64,000 bases of DNA from Balaenoptera acutorostrata (GCF_949987535.1 NC_080073.1:25912116-25976115); one strand, 5' to 3'; positions 23,401 to 33,313 are shown, counted from the first letter of the stretch. Program-made: numbers and translations. The notes: a model not told the origin generated them from the letters alone.

Positions 23401-24059
23401 CAGGTGTAAATAAGTTCAGGGAAAACTGGCTCCTGCTCTGAAGAGATGGACCCAGGGGCACTCATCCCCGAGGAGATGCTTTTATGGCAGGTGGTAGGGG
23501 ACACACTCTTGGCGCCCCCTTTGTGAGGTGGGATTGGGACTTGTGCATGTGGCTTGTTCAGACAAACATGTGGAGACCACTTATATCTTGTCTCCTCTTT
23601 GATCAAGTAACAAAAGTTAAGGTCTAGAAACACTCAAACCATGTTCCCCAGGGCATTACTACTGTTGCCTCTTTTACCACCCACATCTACCCAGGAGCAA
23701 GATGTGGGCAGGGTTGCCACTGGCTCTTGTGTTTCCTTCCAGGGAATTTGAAAAAGGTGCTGCTTCCTCTCTATGGAGATCATTCCCTCCATCTGTTAGC
23801 AACTTGTAATGCACCGATTTTGTTACTGACCTTTGCTAAACATCTTTATAATTAAAATACAAATAGGCAATAACTGCATTGTGAACACTGCCCTCCCAAC
23901 CTGTTCCTGCCAGTTACAAGGCCATGTGCAGTGTGGTGCAGAGCTGGCTGTGTGGTAGCCCTGCTGAGAAGACCAGGTGAGCATCCTGGGCTGGTACTGA
24001 TTATGACTGGGGTTTGAATTGCTAACACTCCCTGCCCCCCAGCCCTGCCAAACCTACTG

Positions 24060-24185
24060 CCTTCTATTTAGTCATTGAACAAACGTGGAGCGTTTGCAAT
24101 GAGCCAGACCCTGCGCTAGGCCTGGGCAAATGAAGAGATGAATGGGCCATGGCGTTTACTGTCTGCAAGCATACCCTCCACTGGT
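24060..24185 (-). repeat. L2 fragment
   Basis: GTCATTGAACAAACGTGGAG, GAGCCAGACCCTGCGCTAGG and GGGCAAATGAAGAGATGAAT match antisense L2 3'-end phrasing. Confidence 0.55.
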
Positions 24186-24541
24186 GATGGCGGGCGGTGG
24201 GTAAATGGAAAAATGCAATATAGGGGGAATCTATCCTTTAGGTGACTGAGTTTTGGAGCATTTTTCCCAGGGCTAGGATTAGGGTGAGGTGAGTTAGGCA
24301 GAGATGTGTACGTGTAGGATAGGATCTTATCTTTAAAACGATATTCTGTTCATCATGGACTTTTTTTGCATTCATTTTGATTCTTTAATTTATTGTCTAA
24401 AAATCTTGATTACTGAGTTTGTTGGCACCCCTGTAAATTTTGCTCCTGAGGCCAAGACCTCACTCCCTTCACCAAAGTTGAACTCAAACCAAACCTTGCC
24501 CTTGGGGCACTGAAGGTCATCAACTAATACATACTCACACT

Positions 24542-24555
24542 GGGGGGGGGGGGGG
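24542..24555 (+). repeat. G14 homopolymer
   Basis: Fourteen consecutive G are followed by C and GG. Long G runs are unstable and may also be an assembly artefact. Confidence 0.9.
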
Positions 24556-24934
24556 CGGTATCGAAGCTGTGTCATCCTCTTGTTTTGGATTTGGGGTATA
24601 GGTAGACTGGCCTTGCCACTAATTTGCTGCATTACCCCAGGCAAGCTGCTTTTCTTCACTCAAGTTCAGTGTCTCATCTGGAAAAACACTAAACTGGGAG
24701 AATTATCTTTTTGACACAGACAAGAATGTCTTCTTTTGACAAATAAGGAAACAAGATCATTTCAATGTATGCTACATGCCATATGAGGGAGTGCATGTGT
24801 GAGAGATGTTACAATAGGGGATCAGGAAAGTTCTCTCAGGGGAGGTGGTATTTGGGCTGAAACATCAACGTTAAGTGGACACCATGACTTGCAATTTTTT
24901 TTTTTGACAGCTGATTTTAATGAGCCCTTAGTTT

Positions 24935-25105
24935 GTGCCTGTTCTAACATGTATAACAACTATTAGGTGTCCCAACTCCTCTTTCTCAACAATGCTGTGA
25001 GGTTAGGACTCTTGTTATATCTCTTAAAACTGGTATTGATAAGGAGACAGAAGCAAAAAGAAGTCAGTTAATTTGGGAAGATTACTAGCTAGCAAGTGGT
25101 GGAAA
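24935..25105 (-). repeat. MIR fragment
   Basis: CAATGCTGTGAGGTTAGGAC, GATAAGGAGACAGAAGC and ATTACTAGCTAGCAAGTGGT are in antisense MIR order. Confidence 0.5.
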
Positions 25106-25274
25106 AAGAATGGGCACGTCGTCACGGGGGATTCAAAGCTTGCCGTCAGTGATTACTTAATGAGCATCTCCTGCAGAAGTAGATACAGGGCCATTTTTCA
25201 TCCTCCTTCTCCTCATTTACCAACACTTAGGAAATACGAAATAGATTCCACGCATGGTGCAGACTTTTAAAAGA

Positions 25275-25425
25275 GTCCACTTTGGTGGTGATGGGACTTC
25301 GGTATCTTGATCGTGCTGCTGGTTACAGGTCTGTATGAATTGGTCAAAACTGGCAGAACTGTGCACTAAAATGGGTGATTTTTACTGTAGGTGAATTATA
25401 TTTTAATTTAAAAAAAAAATCTCCA
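25275..25425 (+). repeat. Old L1 3' end abutting the CpG island
   Basis: TGGTGGTGATGGGACTTCGG, ACTGTGCACTAAAATGGGTG and TATTTTAATTTAAAAAAAAA fit the 3' terminus of an old L1M-type element including its poly-A at 25410-25419. The CpG-rich sequence starts immediately afterwards. Confidence 0.6.
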
Positions 25426-25899
25426 CGCCCAACCCTCCATCTCCACCCCCTATCCCAGCTACAGCAGCAAGGGCCTTGAAGTGGTCCCTGCCCGTAACTT
25501 CCGCGGCGAGGGTGAGGGACGAGACTTCGGGGGGCGGGCCCAGGTGAGGGAAGGGAGTAAGCCCCGGTGGGCCGGCCGGGAAGCAGGGAAAGAGAGAAAC
25601 TAGGCACAGCTGGGCGCCCCCCGGGGAGGGACGGGAAGGGCCCGTGGACCGCGGGGCGAGCCCAGGGAGGGCGGGGGGATGCCGGGAGAGAGGGAGGGAC
25701 CTGCGGGCGGGAGGGCGAGAGGCACAGGCGAGGGAGGAGGGGGAGGCGTGTGCTCCGGAGCCAGCCTGGGGCTGCGAGGCGGAGACAGCCCACCGGCCGC
25801 CGAAGGTGCCCGCCGAAGGTGTCCGCCCAGGCGACCCGCCCTCGCGGCCGTGGTGCGGACGGACCGACGGACGGCGCTGCTTGCAGGAGGCGCCCGGCC

Positions 25900-25941
25900 A
25901 TGTTCAGCCGGAGCTCCCGGAAAAGACTCTCCAGCCGCTCG
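25900..25941 (+). CDS. Candidate first coding exon of an unidentified gene (partial)
   Basis: An ATG at 25900 has G at -3 and a GC-rich 5' leader. Fourteen codons read MFSRSSRKRLSSRS and end exactly at a good splice donor (TCG then GTGAGTG at 25942), leaving phase 0. The peptide is rich in Ser, Arg and Lys and looks like a basic, probably phosphorylatable cytosolic N-terminus. It shows no signal peptide or membrane segment. The same frame is open upstream to 25567, as expected by chance in CpG-rich DNA, so an upstream start (ATG at 25567) cannot be excluded, but the 25900 start is preferred for its Kozak context and proximity to the donor. I do not recognise the protein. Remaining exons would lie to the right, probably beyond the window. 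Confidence 0.5.
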
Positions 25942-26045
25942 GTGAGTGTGCCCCGCCCGAGCGGGGCCAATCCCCCGGTACCCCGGCCCTCCGCGAGCGC
26001 CCCTGCCCAGACTCCTTCCGCCCGGCGGCCGCGCACCTGTGGCCC

Positions 26046-26053
26046 CAGGTAAG
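26046..26053 (+). promoter_or_regulatory. Alternative splice donor in the CpG island
   Basis: CCCCAG then GTAAGC at 26049 is a stronger match to the donor consensus (MAG|GTRAG) than the 25942 donor. Its use would extend the exon to 26048 and add 35 codons plus two bases to the frame from 25900, with a stop at 26050-26052 if unspliced. It may belong to an alternative or non-coding first exon. Confidence 0.4.
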
Positions 26054-26420
26054 CCGACCCCGCGGGCGGGGGTGTGGCCCGGGCGCGCGGGAGCGCTCGT
26101 AGGGGCAGAAGGGGTTAAGTCCGGGTCCCGAGTCCCGGGGAGAGCCAGACCGGGAACCGTGACCCTGAATGTCACGGTCCGGGGGCGTCCCGGGAAGCCC
26201 CCTCCTTTGCCCCTTCCCCTAAGGCAGGTCGCATTCCCAGCACCCAAGCTCCAGCTTCCAGCTTCTTGGAGCTCTGGCCGCGGACTTGACTTTGGGGCTG
26301 TTTTTGGGGGTGTCCTGTGCTGCCCCCTTCCCGGAAGCCCCAGCCTGGTCCAAGGCGAGCGCGCGGTGGTCGCTTCTTAGGGATTCCGGGGAGCAGAAAG
26401 GTCTTGCTTTTGTTTCTTAG

Positions 26421-26522
26421 AAACCCGTGACCAAGGTGTCTGGGGGAGACAAAGCCCCAGTCAGGGCCATTTCTTGGTGGCTTAGTGCCCACGCCAGAGA
26501 CAGCCCGCCTAGACTTCCCCAG
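26421..26522 (+). other. Exon-shaped segment, in phase with the first exon
   Basis: A pyrimidine-rich acceptor (TTGCTTTTGTTTCTTAG, AG at 26419-26420) precedes 102 bases without an in-frame stop, followed by a donor (CCCCAG|GTGAGAG, GT at 26523). Length is divisible by three and the phase fits a 14-codon first exon. The translation (34 residues, with Trp-Trp-Leu near the middle) is unfamiliar. It may be an alternative exon or chance. Confidence 0.25.
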
Positions 26523-26749
26523 GTGAGAGACCACCCCAGGGGCACCGGCAGCGCCCCACCCCAAATCCCCTACCTCGGAGAGGAGCTTCGGAGTCAAATC
26601 AGAGGAGGTGGGGTGGGAGAGGCAGGCCATCCCGCCTGGGGCACAGTGGGGCTTTGGAGGGAGCCCCGGTGGCGGAAACATGCTTGTGTTGTCTTTTTGT
26701 TTTGAAGTTGACCGGACTGGGGCGGATCGAGAGAGGCCAGCCATGTAAC

Positions 26750-28240
26750 GCCTGTGGTGACCAGTGCCCAGGGTTCGCCTTGCATAAATGGAGGTAGGAC
26801 CCCTTACATGGGATTCCTAAAGACACACCACTGCAGGGGGGAAACCTATACATATATGCCATATATGTGTATGTATGCACACAAGCACATTTTTCGCCTT
26901 TTAAATTCACGCGTAAGTCACATGGAAAGAATGCAAAGGCTGTTCTTTTAAGAGTGGGACTACATCTGCTACAAATATTGAAGGTGGAAGTGGTGACCAG
27001 ACACTGAGAATGCAGGAGAGCCGGGCTCAGGCTGCATTTCCCTGATGTGAGAGTTTTGGGTCTCTTGCACCCACCCTCTGTGTATCTAAGTCACTCTGTC
27101 CCAAGCGATTCAACTTAGGCACGACAGTTTTTCCAAGTGCTGCAGTACAGCATGTGTAGGATTCTTGGGACTAGCTGGTGTTTTCCAATTGTGTTTTTAA
27201 TTCAGCCTCTGTAACTCTGGGTCCCAACCACAAATCCACCACTGCCTGCCTGTGCTGTGTCAACCCTCTTCGGTGGCCAGATGTTTCTTATTAATGTGCC
27301 GTGAATGTTGACTTCCAGGCAGCCCCAGCCTGGATTGGAATGATTATGTTTGGGGGACAAGGGATCTGGGTGCCCTCCCAGTACATCTGGCTGCTGGGGC
27401 TGTGGCTGGGAAAAGTTAGGGTGCAGGCTTCCAGGCCCTCTGTTTGGTGATATAAAGAGAAGAGATGGATCCTTCTTGGCAACTTCATAAGAAGGCAAAA
27501 GCAGTCGCAGGAGAAAATTCTGCAACATTGTAACCCGTTCTCTCCTTGCTTAATGCGTCTTCCTCCCCCCCACCCCCCATGTCCCTTTGAAGAATGCTGT
27601 TTCTGGATACTGGGGAGAAAGGCCTGCTTTGATTTGTTTTGGTTTGGTTTGGTTTTTTTTCCCCTCTGTGTGTGCTTCTCTCCTTTCTCCCAATTGGTCA
27701 TGTGTGCTGGGCACCCAGTTATAAGGAAACTCCCAACCGGCTCCTTCAGAAATTAAATGCTTTTGTTCCTGCCTCTGATGGGTCTGGCAGCCTCTTTGCC
27801 TTTGTTTCAGGACACCGAGTGCAGCCCTTATGGCTCCCTAGCATTTAATAACTTCTGTGGCAGAGGCAAGGCCGGGTGACCTTATAAATATATAATGCGC
27901 AGACATAGGCATCCGTCAGTCCTGCCGATGTTGTAGCCCAGATAGGTGTGCTCTGGACTGGCCCCTGGAGTGTCCCCAGTGTGAAAGTGGCGATCCATGG
28001 GAATAGGTGCAGAAGCGTCATTTTTTTCAACCAAATCCTGCGTGACGGTGCTGCTGTTGGATCCTGTTTGATCCATCTTGTGCTCTAATGGGGATGGGAA
28101 AGGCAGAGTGATGAACAGGAGAGTGATTTCCGGCTCCTCCCCTACTCTGGAGCCTTTGGGTCAACTTCTGACCAGAGGCCTATGGGGCAATGGTACAGTG
28201 TGGGTGTGTACTCAGGCTCCCCTCCTTTCGGTCTCTGTGA
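26750..28240. other. Non-coding sequence downstream of the CpG island
   Basis: It holds a TATATGCCATATATGTGTAT stretch (26850-26875), C-rich and GGTTTGG-repeat tracts (27560-27660), and no supported exon. Confidence 0.5.
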
Positions 28241-28249
28241 CCTCTGACC

Positions 28250-28410
28250 TGCAGCCCGTCACTCTTCCTGGTTCTCAGTTTCCCTATTCCGTTAAGTGGG
28301 AATAGTTATGGTACTTAACCTCTCAGCTTTATTGTAGGGATGAAATGAGATATTGAAAACACATGGTTTGCTCCATACCAGGCACACAATAAACATTAGC
28401 TACTTTTGTC
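28250..28410 (+). repeat. MIR SINE fragment
   Basis: CTCAGTTTCCCTATTCCGTT, AAGTGGGAATAGTTATGGTA and CCATACCAGGCACACAATAA are in sense MIR order. Confidence 0.7.
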
Positions 28411-28879
28411 AATTATTTTTAGCTTCCTCTCAGCTGTTGCCCTGCAGGAACCATAACTAGCTCGCTTGAGGCTGCTGGGTGTCCCCGGTCACTTTAGACT
28501 GTCATGACCACAGCTTCTTAGAGACCCTTAAGCCGTTTTAACCCAGCTGGTTTTGTGAGGGGAAAACGAGCGTTTGATTTTCAGCCCATTATGGAGCCTT
28601 TCTTTCGGAAAGAGCCTTTCATGAGGCTGAGATGGGTTTTCATGCAGAAGCAGTTTCTTCACTAGCAGCAGAAAAGCCTCCATGAATGCGGTTTTTATGG
28701 TGTTTCCACCCATTGCTGGAAAGGAAGCAGATCCTTGCTTTTTGCCCCCTCCTTTTCCCTCACGGGCATGCTTTTGGGTGACCTTTTAGGGAAGGGGGGC
28801 AACCATTTCTGGGTTACGGCACAATATTCTTTTTGGCAGTTTGAAATCCACGGTATGCTCTGTTTGCACTCCTCTGACT

Positions 28880-28890
28880 GGGGGGGGGGG
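28880..28890 (+). repeat. G11 homopolymer
   Basis: An uninterrupted G run lies between CTCTGACT and CACTCTG. Confidence 0.9.
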
Positions 28891-29214
28891 CACTCTGAGC
28901 CCCTGGGAGAGACAGTTGTATCCGGATAGGAGGGAAGGCTAGCCTGGCACAGGCTGAAAGGCTGCCTTTGGTCTGTTTCAAGGAGAGTGAATTTCCCTTG
29001 CCCCCAAGCACCAAGGCACCCTAAATAGTACCGCTTGTGGGTGTCAGCTTGTCTCTCTGCTTCCACATGCTCCCCCTCCAAACCATTGTCCACACAGCAG
29101 GCAGCTCCTAAAAGCAGAACGGAATTGTGTTCCTGCCTGCAGCACGAAGGTACTGAAGTTCTTGGGAGGAAGCGGGTTGTAAACAAACTTTGCTTCCCTT
29201 TCTGGTGTGCTGGA

Positions 29215-29345
29215 GAGAGCTGGGGCTTTGAAGTCCAGAGGGAGCAGCGCTGTGGTCTTGCTCTGGTTTTGCCAAGCTGTGTGACCTTGGGCGAAAGACT
29301 CAGGCTCCCTGAGTTGCATTTTCCTCAGCCGTCACGCTGGGATCT
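29215..29345 (+). repeat. MIR SINE fragment
   Basis: GGGGCTTTGAAGTCCAGAGG, CCAAGCTGTGTGACCTTGGG and GCATTTTCCTCAGCCGTCA follow the sense MIR tRNA-related and core regions. Confidence 0.65.
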
Positions 29346-29349
29346 CTCC

Positions 29350-29545
29350 ACTGAACAAATATGTGAGGGTCTGCTTGTGTCAGGTGCTGCGCTGTGCCAG
29401 GGATACGGCAAAGAACAAAATAGACAGGATTCCTGCCCTCATTCAACAAATAGTTACAATTTAGATAAGGTGGTCCAGGGAGGACTCTCTGAGGAGGTGG
29501 CATTTGCACAGCGACTTAGATGAAGCAAGGGAGGAGGGTCCTGTT
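29350..29545 (-). repeat. L2 3'-end fragment
   Basis: GCTGCGCTGTGCCAGGGATA, GATTCCTGCCCTCATTCAAC and GGAGGACTCTCTGAGGAGGT, then GACTTAGATGAAGCAAGGGA, match antisense L2. Confidence 0.7.
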
Positions 29546-29564
29546 GACTCAAACCTGAGGCAGG

Positions 29565-29705
29565 AACCAGCAGAATCACCGGCTCATGGGAGCCTGTTAG
29601 GAATGTGAAGTCTCAGGCCCTGCCCTGGACTTGCTGAATCTGACTTTAGGCCTTAACAAGATCCCCAGCTGATTCATGTGCAGGGCAAAGATTGAGGAAA
29701 GCTGA
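29565..29705. repeat. MER5-like hAT fragment
   Basis: CAGAATCACCGGCTCATGGG, GAAGTCTCAGGCCCTGCCCT and GCTGAATCTGACTTTAGGCC follow the MER5 internal order. Confidence 0.6.
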
Positions 29706-29709
29706 GTTA

Positions 29710-30350
29710 CAACACCTGGCACTGCTTCAGCCAGCTGGCTCTCTGCCCTCCGGGGCTTCTGTGTGTGACCAAAGATGCCTAAGGTTCTGTGGAGGGCTGT
29801 TATCTTTTATGGAGATTTTCCTGAGGGCTTATTCTCCTTCCCCATTTATATTGTCACCCACACCTTTAGGTGGCAAATGTGGGGATTTTTAGGATTTCTG
29901 AAAAACAAAAACGCACACAAAAAAACAAAACCCACAGGAGTTTCCATGTGTTGGAGAGGGCTCATAATCGTCAGCCAAAGCGCTCTCCTCCACCTGATGT
30001 AGGGCAGCTGGGGAGCAAAGATGGGCACTGCTCCCTACAGGTGACCTGGCCCCAAAAAAGCAGCCTCTCAAGGCAGCCCAGGACAAATCCCGCAGTGGCC
30101 AGGCTGCTGAGGGAATTCTCGTTAAGAGGAAGATTAAGGCATCTTTGTGGACTGTGGCCAGAAGAAAATCATTAATAACTAGGCACTTAGCGTACTCTGC
30201 CACGAGACAGCTTTCTGAGTGGGGGTTAATTGGACTTGCTTGTTTGTACCCAATTTGAGCAGGGAGGGGGAATAGCCATTTTTGCAGTGACGATTTGCCC
30301 TTTGAATGCCTAGGCACTGAGGAATAAAGATGATAATAATGATACCAAAG
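29710..30350. other. Non-coding sequence without recognised features
   Basis: Overlapping ORFs on both strands (29846-30356) show no domain or splice context. A/T-rich and purine-rich patches alternate. Confidence 0.45.
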
Positions 30351-30364
30351 CAGCATCAGCAGTG

Positions 30365-30580
30365 ACAGGCTGTGTACTTACTCTGTCCAGAGCTGTCTCC
30401 CTACCTTTTTATTGATAATGTACATTTTTGTTGCATCCTCACCAAAACCTATGAGGCAGAGGTGGTGATTTTCCTGATGAGAAACTGAAGCTCACAGTTG
30501 TTCAAACAGTGGCCCAAGGTCTCCTGGCTACTGAGAATGAAGCTGGGATTTGGCTCTAAAACCCAGGCTGGTTTCCCTGT
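30365..30580 (-). repeat. MIR SINE
   Basis: AAACCTATGAGGCAGAGGTG, TGATGAGAAACTGAAGCTCA and GGCCCAAGGTCTCCTGGCTA are in antisense MIR order, ending with GGATTTGGCTCTAAAACCC. Confidence 0.75.
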
Positions 30581-30612
30581 GACTCCCTGCCTCTTGTGAC
30601 TTCTCTATTCTA

Positions 30613-30800
30613 AGGCAGAGGTCACAGACTAGAGGCCCTCGGCTCACATCCAGCCTGTGGATGGGTTTTGTTTGGTCTGCACAGTGCATTAAATGAGGGG
30701 CTTTTTCTAACATTAAAATCCAGGTTTCCAGCTTCTCTTGAAGAATCCAAAGATGTGGTAACGTGGGGCCGACTTTCCTATGTGGCAGTAAGTGGCAGCA
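30613..30800. repeat. hAT-type DNA transposon fragment
   Basis: GGCAGAGGTCACAGACTAGA at the left end resembles the terminus seen at 15143 and 31385. The phrase TCACATCCAGCCTGTGGATG follows. It is diverged and its right end is not clear. Confidence 0.4.
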
Positions 30801-31004
30801 CACAAGAGGTCTCCCTTTAGATGGGTGTGACCTTGACTCACCCTAGTCACCAACATTGCAGTCGCATTCGGGGATCTCTTCAAACACTTAGGTGACCTGT
30901 CAGGTCCTGGAAGTGATTGGAAATTGTGAACCCTAAATGAGTATTCTCATCTCTCCAAAAATCATACTAAAAAAAATAGTAATATTTTCTGTCATATTAG
31001 CTGC

Positions 31005-31205
31005 CATTTTTAAAGCGTTGACAATGCCTGGTGAGTGTCTTACATCCTTCCAGTCTTTCACTTGCAACAGTCCTTGGAGTTGGTGCAATTATTTACACCC
31101 CTTCTGATAGTTAAGGAAAGTGAGTCTCAGGTTAAATAACTTGCCTAAGGTTCTGCAGCCCCTTAGTCAGTGGGGCTGTCTGACTTCCAACCCTGTCTGA
31201 CTTCA
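31005..31205 (-). repeat. MIR SINE
   Basis: ACAATGCCTGGTGAGTGTCT, TTAAGGAAAGTGAGTCTCAG and TAACTTGCCTAAGGTTCTGC are in antisense order. Confidence 0.7.
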
Positions 31206-31217
31206 CAATTCTGTGTT

Positions 31218-31383
31218 CTGGACCAGAAATTCTCAAACTTGGCTGGCATATGCATCACCAGGGGATCTCGTTCAAATGCAGATTCTGATTCAACAGGCTT
31301 GAGGGCAGAGGACTAAGATGCTGCCTTTTTTAACAAGCTCCCAGGTGATGCGGAGGCTTCTGGTGCAGGGACATACTTTGAAT
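31218..31383. repeat. MER5-like hAT element
   Basis: GAAATTCTCAAACTTGGCTG, ATGCATCACCAGGGGATCTC, AAATGCAGATTCTGATTCAA and AACAAGCTCCCAGGTGATGC are classic MER5A phrases. Confidence 0.75.
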
Positions 31384-31384
31384 A

Positions 31385-31725
31385 GGAGTTGGCAGACTAG
31401 GTCCTGCTGGCCAAATCAGACCCTTCACCTGTTTTGTATGATTCATAAGCCATGCATGGTTTTAACATTTTTTAATGGTTGGAAAAAAAATCAAAAGAAG
31501 AATAATATTTCATGACATATGCAGTCTATGAAATTCAAATTTTAGTGCCCATAAATTGTTATCTGAACAAAGTCGCTCCCACTTATTTACATATTGTCCG
31601 TGGCTGTTTTTGACCTACAGCAGTAGAGTTGAGTACTTGAAACAGATAATGTACAGATTACAAAGCCAAAAACATTTACTCTCTGTCCGTTTACAGAAAA
31701 TGTTTGCCGACTCCGGGTCTGTACC
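31385..31725. repeat. hAT-type DNA transposon with inverted ends
   Basis: GTTGGCAGACTAGGTCCTGC at the left and AAATGTTTGCCGACTCCGGG at the right are inverted termini. Internal phrases (GTCCGTGGCTGTTTTTGACC, GTAGAGTTGAGTACTTG) are shared with 33045-33235, so the two are copies of one family. It has no transposase. Confidence 0.6.
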
Positions 31726-31729
31726 ACTA

Positions 31730-32690
31730 GTAGGGGAATATGCAAGTAGCTTCTCTTAGTTTTAGAAGAAAGGAATCTGAGAACCTTTGGGGAGGTTCAG
31801 AGCTAAAGGAAACATCCCCTCCAACCTGGATGAGAATGGTGCTAAAATCAAAGCAACCAAAGAACCAGGGAACAGACTAAAGCCATTTCTAAAGGGCATG
31901 TGGAGATGAGGCTGGCAAGACCAGATCAATGAACCGCCGGTGGATTCTAAGCTCCTTGTAATCCCTTTAACGTTTCAGCTTTGCTGATAAATGTAGATTT
32001 GACTCTTGCATTAAAAGGCTGGCTTTCAGAACAAGCCTCCCGGAGTTGCACTTTGATGAGCGGCTGATATGGAAAGCCCAGAGCAATGGTAGCCTTGTGA
32101 AGTCATTTTAATTATGCAGAGTGGTTAGTCTGGGGACAGCGGCCGCCTTTCCAGGCAGGATGCTTGGACTCAGAGCGGCTGTTCCCCAAGCAGCGCTCAC
32201 TGGGTCAGCCAGGACTGCGCCTTGAAAAGCATCTTTCCTTAGTTGCCCTGGTAATTGTGTTGATTGACGACTGGGGTGGTAATTTGGGGAGATGCCGGCC
32301 TGGTTTCCTTTAGTGGTTGTAATTTGGCTAAGAAATGGGTTCCCACTGATTTTTTTTTGCTTGGGTAGGAAAAACCACTCTGTCTCAGTCAACTGGTGTG
32401 CCAAGAAAAGGGGAAAAAAAGGAGGTGGGGTGTGTGTGCGTGTGTGTGTCCACGTGCATGCGCCTAAGAAATTCTTGGAATCCTCTAGGTAGGGAAGGAT
32501 GCTTAGCAGCTAAGAAATGCTGGTTAGCTCACCTTCCTTATGTCATTAGCATTTGATAATATGCCTGGTAGAAGCTGAAGCACCTAAATAGAGGTTTTTC
32601 TTTTGAGGAAATATGTATGTTCATCCCAAAGTATCTGTATTATCTCTGATTTTGAAATAAGACATGGCTATTATGAAAGATTTAAAAATC
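31730..32690. other. Non-coding, possible conserved segment at 31960-32190
   Basis: This is repeat-free sequence that includes GCGGCCGC at about 32140 (a NotI site, rare outside CpG islands), followed by GT-rich DNA at 32428-32450. There is no coding signal. Confidence 0.4.
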
Positions 32691-32692
32691 AC

Positions 32693-33042
32693 GGGCTTCC
32701 CTGGTGGCGCAGTGGTTAAGAATCCGCCTGCCAATGCAGGGGACACGGGTTCAAGCCCTGGTCCGGGAAGATCCCTCATGCTGCAGAGCAGCTAAGCCCA
32801 TGCGCCACAACTGCTGAGCCTGCACTCTAGAGCCCGTGAGCCACAACTACTGAGCCTGTGTGCCGCAATTACCGAAGCTCACGTGTCTAGAACCCGTGCT
32901 CCGCAACAAGAGAAGCCACCGCAAGGAGAAGCCCGCGCACTGCAACGAAGAGCAGCCCCTGCTCCGGCAACTAGAGAAAGCCTGCACACAGCAACGAAAA
33001 CCCAACACAGCCAAAAATTAAAAAAAAAAAAAAAAAAAAAAA
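32693..33042 (+). mobile_element. CHR-type SINE, full-length long form
   Basis: The head GGGCTTCCCTGGTGGCGCAG, B-box ACGGGTTCAAGCC, long body and a poly-A tail of more than 20 A (33018-33042) are all present. A convincing duplication was not found: AAAATCACG on the left and AATTGCACG on the right are at best imperfect. The long pure A tail suggests a younger insertion. Confidence 0.94.
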
Positions 33043-33044
33043 TT

Positions 33045-33235
33045 GCACGAAATTTTAAGTCCATAAATAAAGTTTGAATGGAACACAGCCATGCCTATTC
33101 ATTTAGCATCATCTACGGCTGCTTTTACAGTAGCAGAATTGAGTAGTTGAGACAGCCTTCATGGTCCACAAAACAAAGTATTTACTAGCTGGCCCTGTAC
33201 AGAAACAGTTTACTCACCTCCACAGCTAGAGATAC
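33045..33235. repeat. hAT-type DNA transposon fragment
   Basis: AATAAAGTTTGAATGGAACA, CAGCCATGCCTATTCATTTA and CTGGCCCTGTACAGAAACAG correspond to the right half of the same family as 31385-31725. Confidence 0.6.
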
Positions 33236-33313
33236 ATGTTTATGGCTTGGGATTTATTTCTTCAGATTCATTCAAATTATTTATTAACAAGATTTTATAG
33301 AAAATACACATTC

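Larger units (their letters stand above)
25430..26400 (+). promoter_or_regulatory. CpG island with candidate promoter
   Basis: CpG dinucleotides, rare over the other 63 kb, become dense here and G+C rises far above the flanks. GC boxes (GGGGGGCGGGCC at about 25528-25540) are present and no TATA box is evident. This is the architecture of a housekeeping or widely expressed mammalian promoter. Candidate donors at 25544, 25942 and 26049 are all on the + strand, pointing to rightward transcription. The transcription start cannot be fixed from sequence. Confidence 0.85.

Noticed and set aside
25344..26036. 230-codon minus-strand ORF across the CpG island
   Set aside because: CpG-rich DNA lacks stops in all frames here; several frames on both strands are open. 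The predicted protein is compositionally simple (Pro, Arg, Gly, Ser) and no donor supports minus transcription.
25600..26247. 215-codon minus-strand ORF
   Set aside because: Same reason: a composition-driven open frame overlapping the other CpG-island frames.
26172..26744. 190-codon minus-strand ORF
   Set aside because: It runs across G+C-rich flank of the island without domain or splice support.
28695..29186. 163-codon minus-strand ORF and the opposing 162-codon + frame at 29035-29523
   Set aside because: The two overlap on opposite strands. The + frame runs through a MIR and an L2 relic, and neither shows a domain.
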